A stretch of 64,000 bases of DNA, taken from assembly GCF_008801925.2 (NCBI RefSeq), contig NZ_CP062804.1, positions 1,364,001-1,428,000 on the forward strand. Direction: 5' to 3'. The translations under genes and the position numbers were made by a program. This stretch comes from Cupriavidus basilensis. GTDB taxonomy: Bacteria; Pseudomonadota; Gammaproteobacteria; Burkholderiales; Burkholderiaceae. The notes below the pieces were generated by a model that was given only the letters and a program-made list of their open reading frames with translations, did not search any database and was not told the DNA's origin. How positions within the stretch are numbered: the stretch's first letter is position 1; every line of letters begins with the position of its first letter. Of this stretch, positions 61,870 through 64,000 are shown in pieces.

Positions 61870-63138
61870 CTAGCGGCCAAGAATGCGGTCGATGGTGGTC
61901 GCTGCCTGATAGGCATTGGCGACCACGCCGAGATAGCGGATGCGCGCCTGGAACCAGGTGCGCTGCGCATCGAGCACGTCGAGGAAGTTGAATTTGCCGG
62001 CTTCGAAGCCGTGCGTAGCGGCCTCATAGGCTTGCTGGGCGGCCGGTAGCACGGTGTCCTTGAGCGAGTCGGCCGAGGTCCGCGATACGCTCAGTTGCCG
62101 CGTGGCTTGCTGCAACTCATTGGCGAGCCGCACCTGCGTGGCGCGATACTCGTCGGCCGCTTTGTCGGCCTGGCGCAGTGCGGTGTAGAGATTGCCCTGG
62201 TTGCGGTCGAACAGCGGCAGCGGCAGCGACACGCCCAGCACGGGCATGGTGCCGCGGTCCGAGCCGTTGTCGCGCTTGCTGCCCAGGCTGACGGTCAGGT
62301 CGGGGTACTGGCGGCTGCGCTCCACGCCGATGATGGCCTGCCTGCGTTCCAGTTCCAGCCGCTGGCTTGCGAGTTCCGGCGCGCTGTCCAGGGCTTGGGC
62401 GAGGCTGGCGCCGTCGGGCCGCGCGGGCAGGGTGTCCAGGTTGCCGGCGGCTACCTGGAAGCGAGCTTCGCTGCTGCCCCAAAGGCCGGCCAGCGACTGG
62501 CGTGCCAGCGCAAGTGCCGCCTCGGCGTCGGCGACCTCGAGTTCCGCATTGGCCTGCTCCACGCGCGCCTTGCTCTCTTCGAGCGGCGCGATCTTGCCGG
62601 CGGCAACGCGGCGGATTGCCGCCTGTGCGCCCTTGGCGGCGATCTCGGCCGAGCCTCGCGCCAGCTTGACGCGCTCCTGCGCGATGACCACCGCGAAGAA
62701 GCCGCCAACCACGGCCGCGCGCAGGTCAGTGCGCGTTGCGCCCAGTTGCGATTGGGCCAGCTCGCGCGCCTTCTGCGCGGCGCCGATGCGCGCGGCGCGC
62801 TTGCCGCCGAGCTCGATCGGCAGGTTGACCTGGGCCGTAGTGGTGCGGGTGTCGCGGCGGTTGTCCTCGAAGAGCACCGCGACTTCCGGGTTGGGGATGG
62901 TGCGGGCCTGCATGATGCCGCCCTCGGCGGCATCGAGCTCATGGCCGGCGGCCGAGAGCGTGAAGTTGCGCCCGGCCGCGAGGGCGAGCGCATCGTCCAG
63001 CGTGAGCGTGCCGGCGGGCTCGGGGATTTGTTGCGCCGCTTGCGCTGCGGGCAATGGGGTCGTCGCCGCGTTCTGGGCGAACGCGGCAGGGCTGAGCAAA
63101 GCTGCCGCCAGCCCGAGCGGCATCACAAGTGTTCTCAT
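61870..63138 (-). CDS. czcC: CzcC, outer-membrane factor
   Basis: A 422-residue TolC-family outer-membrane channel with signal peptide (LAAALLSPAAFAQ) and the duplicated helical hairpins of CzcC ([27 protein letters not shown], repeated later as AYEAATHGFEAGKFNFLDVLDAQR). It completes the CzcCBA tripartite pump with the two genes downstream. Confidence 0.95.
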   Translation of the reverse strand: MRTLVMPLGLAAALLSPAAFAQNAATTPLPAAQAAQQIPEPAGTLTLDDALALAAGRNFTLSAAGHELDAAEGGIMQARTIPNPEVAVLFEDNRRDTRTTTAQVNLPIELGGKRAARIGAAQKARELAQSQLGATRTDLRAAVVGGFFAVVIAQERVKLARGSAEIAAKGAQAAIRRVAAGKIAPLEESKARVEQANAELEVADAEAALALARQSLAGLWGSSEARFQVAAGNLDTLPARPDGASLAQALDSAPELASQRLELERRQAIIGVERSRQYPDLTVSLGSKRDNGSDRGTMPVLGVSLPLPLFDRNQGNLYTALRQADKAADEYRATQVRLANELQQATRQLSVSRTSADSLKDTVLPAAQQAYEAATHGFEAGKFNFLDVLDAQRTWFQARIRYLGVVANAYQAATTIDRILGR

Positions 63139-63212
63139 CGAATTTCACCGGGAAAAAGCCAGGGAAGTTCGGCGAGACGAGAGTCTGGAGGTAAAGGGAG
63201 TCGTCTCGCCGT

Positions 63213-63617
63213 TTAGGCGGCGAGCGGCCACTGCGGGCGGTCGGGGGTGGCGCCGGGCGCCGACAGGTAGGACGCGGCTAGCGCCCGGTAGCTGATGGCC
63301 ACTCCGTGGTGCGAGGCGCTTGTGGGCATGTCCGGCAAGACCAGCTGGGCGCTGGCAAAGTGGCACACGGCGCAGTCCAGGTCGGGCAGCTTGATGTTGT
63401 CCTTGCCGTTCTTGCTGTCGTTGCTGTCATTGCTGCCGTGCTGGCTGAGCTTGCCCTGATGGGCGTGGCTATGGTGGCCGAAATGCCAGCTGGTGCTGGC
63501 TGCGGCGGAGCCGTTGCCCTGCTGCGTGCTTTCGTGATTGCAATACGCCGCAGCCCCGGCCCAGGCGAACTGGACGGGCAGCATGATGGCGAAAAGCAGG
63601 ATCAGGAAACGGCGCAT
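63213..63617 (-). CDS. czcI: CzcI, periplasmic metal-resistance regulator/accessory
   Basis: A 134-residue exported protein starting MRRFLILLFAIMLPVQFAWA, the typical CzcI signal, with a His-rich core (HFGHHSHAHQGK) and the C-x2-C motif LDCAVCHFASAQL near residue 93 that is conserved in CzcI. The C-terminus DRPQW is also typical. It precedes czcC in the usual czcICBA order. Longer starts exist at 63644 but add residues not in the family; TATAAT lies just upstream. Confidence 0.9.
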   Translation of the reverse strand: MRRFLILLFAIMLPVQFAWAGAAAYCNHESTQQGNGSAAASTSWHFGHHSHAHQGKLSQHGSNDSNDSKNGKDNIKLPDLDCAVCHFASAQLVLPDMPTSASHHGVAISYRALAASYLSAPGATPDRPQWPLAA

Positions 63618-63723
63618 GCGGCGGATTATATAGGCAGCAAGCATGACCCTGGCGCGACTGTGGCTTAAACCGTGGCGCAACGGTGACCTCGCGCGCTCGC
63701 ATCGACCGATGTGCAGACAGCGC

Positions 63724-63754
63724 TTGACCCTGTAGTCGCTTCAGGGTCTTAAAT
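63724..63754 (+). promoter_or_regulatory. MerR-family promoter/operator with 19-bp spacer
   Basis: TTGACC at 63724-63729 and TTAAAT at 63749-63754 with exactly 19 bases between, and a perfect inverted repeat ACCCTG (63727-63732) / CAGGGT (63742-63747) in the spacer. This is the layout bound by MerR-family Zn/Cd/Pb regulators such as ZntR, CadR and PbrR, which twist the DNA to activate it. It drives the gene starting at 63789. The regulator itself is not in the window. Confidence 0.88.
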
Positions 63755-63788
63755 GGGCGGTAAGCAAAAACAAGCAGGGAAATCCGCC

Positions 63789-64000
63789 ATGCCTAGCGCA
63801 ACGCCAGACCAAGCTTCGCTCCGTGACCCATCTTGCTGCGGTCATGGGCATTCTGATGCACACGAACACGCGCATAAGCACGATCAAGCACACCAGCACG
63901 ACCATGGCCACGCTCACGATCATGGTCACCAGCACGACCATCGCCACGACCACGGCCACCAGCACGCTCAGGCTGGCGCCGCCGCCTGCTGCGGCAGCGC
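63789..64000 (+). CDS. heavy-metal exporter, His-rich N-terminus (partial)
   Basis: The first about 70 residues of a protein cut off by the window end. Starts MPSATPDQASLRDPSCCGHG, then a run dominated by His with Asp, Gly, Ala and Gln (HEHAHKHDQAHQHDHGHAHD...), ending in AACCGS. CCG motifs at both ends of a His stretch are typical of Zn/Cd/Pb P-type ATPases of the Cupriavidus group; a CDF protein is the alternative. AGGGAAATCCGCC precedes the ATG, and the MerR promoter lies 35 bases upstream. A 36-base DNA repeat (63891 and 63927) lies within it. Confidence 0.7.
   Translation, partial: MPSATPDQASLRDPSCCGHGHSDAHEHAHKHDQAHQHDHGHAHDHGHQHDHRHDHGHQHAQAGAAACCGS

Noticed and set aside
1..64000. 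tRNA, rRNA, riboswitch or attachment-site at the island ends
   Set aside because: No cloverleaf, rRNA-like stretch or aptamer was recognised by eye, and no flanking direct repeats at 49 and 55 kb; a dedicated search would settle it.

Overview
The window looks like a chromosomal or chromid segment of a Cupriavidus-type Burkholderiaceae. The DNA is GC-rich. It carries three orphan tripartite-tricarboxylate ('Bug') binding proteins, a phasin-like protein, an H-NS-type protein with the C-terminal motif usual in Burkholderiales, a copper operon with copRS, and a czcICBA zinc/cobalt/cadmium efflux cluster whose CzcA transport residues sit at the positions known from C. metallidurans. The genus assignment is an inference from gene content.

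Layout. 0-2.4 kb: DUF3649-PepSY-DUF3325 membrane genes of the ferric-siderophore type. 2.6-6.5 kb: cupin, two Bug receptors and an acyl-CoA dehydrogenase, closed by a clear terminator. 6.5-8.1 kb: two tiny membrane or lipoprotein genes and a beta-hydroxyacid dehydrogenase. 8.2-13.3 kb: a dipeptide-type ABC importer in one operon. 13.5-29.4 kb: mixed metabolic and signalling genes (VOC protein, two GGDEF proteins, a GIN-domain protein, phasin, Bug receptor divergent from an IlvD/Edd dehydratase with its GntR regulator, a CPA1 antiporter, LysR divergent from a hydroxyacyl-CoA dehydrogenase plus BKACE pair, and a small repeat protein).

29.9-39.7 kb: two adjacent envelope or polyamine modules. 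The first is a six-gene operon related to E. coli ynbABCD, with an added acyltransferase and a small membrane protein. The second is homospermidine synthase overlapping an ATP-grasp glutathionylspermidine-synthetase-like ligase, then DUF1190 and DUF350 proteins, the last three as in E. coli yjfLMC. 40.3-47.2 kb: a periplasmic copper operon divergent from copRS. A CopR-like box upstream of it recurs, nearly unchanged, upstream of the 29.1 kb repeat protein.

47.3-57.3 kb is foreign in composition. It holds a DUF4198 gene, a large gene-free scar, and then an AT-rich six-gene leftward operon (49.4-54.9 kb). The operon's first gene encodes a 230-residue protein with a GRDP-like helical part and a Cys/Gly/Ser tail. 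It is followed by an ABC exporter, a JmjC/cupin hydroxylase, a 77-residue orphan, an NTF2-like protein and an HpaB-type flavin monooxygenase. Decayed IS4 and IS630 transposases lie behind it. I consider this operon the best candidate for an undescribed peptide-modification and export system. The window ends with czcICBA and, divergently from a textbook MerR-type 19-bp-spacer promoter, the His-rich start of a metal exporter.
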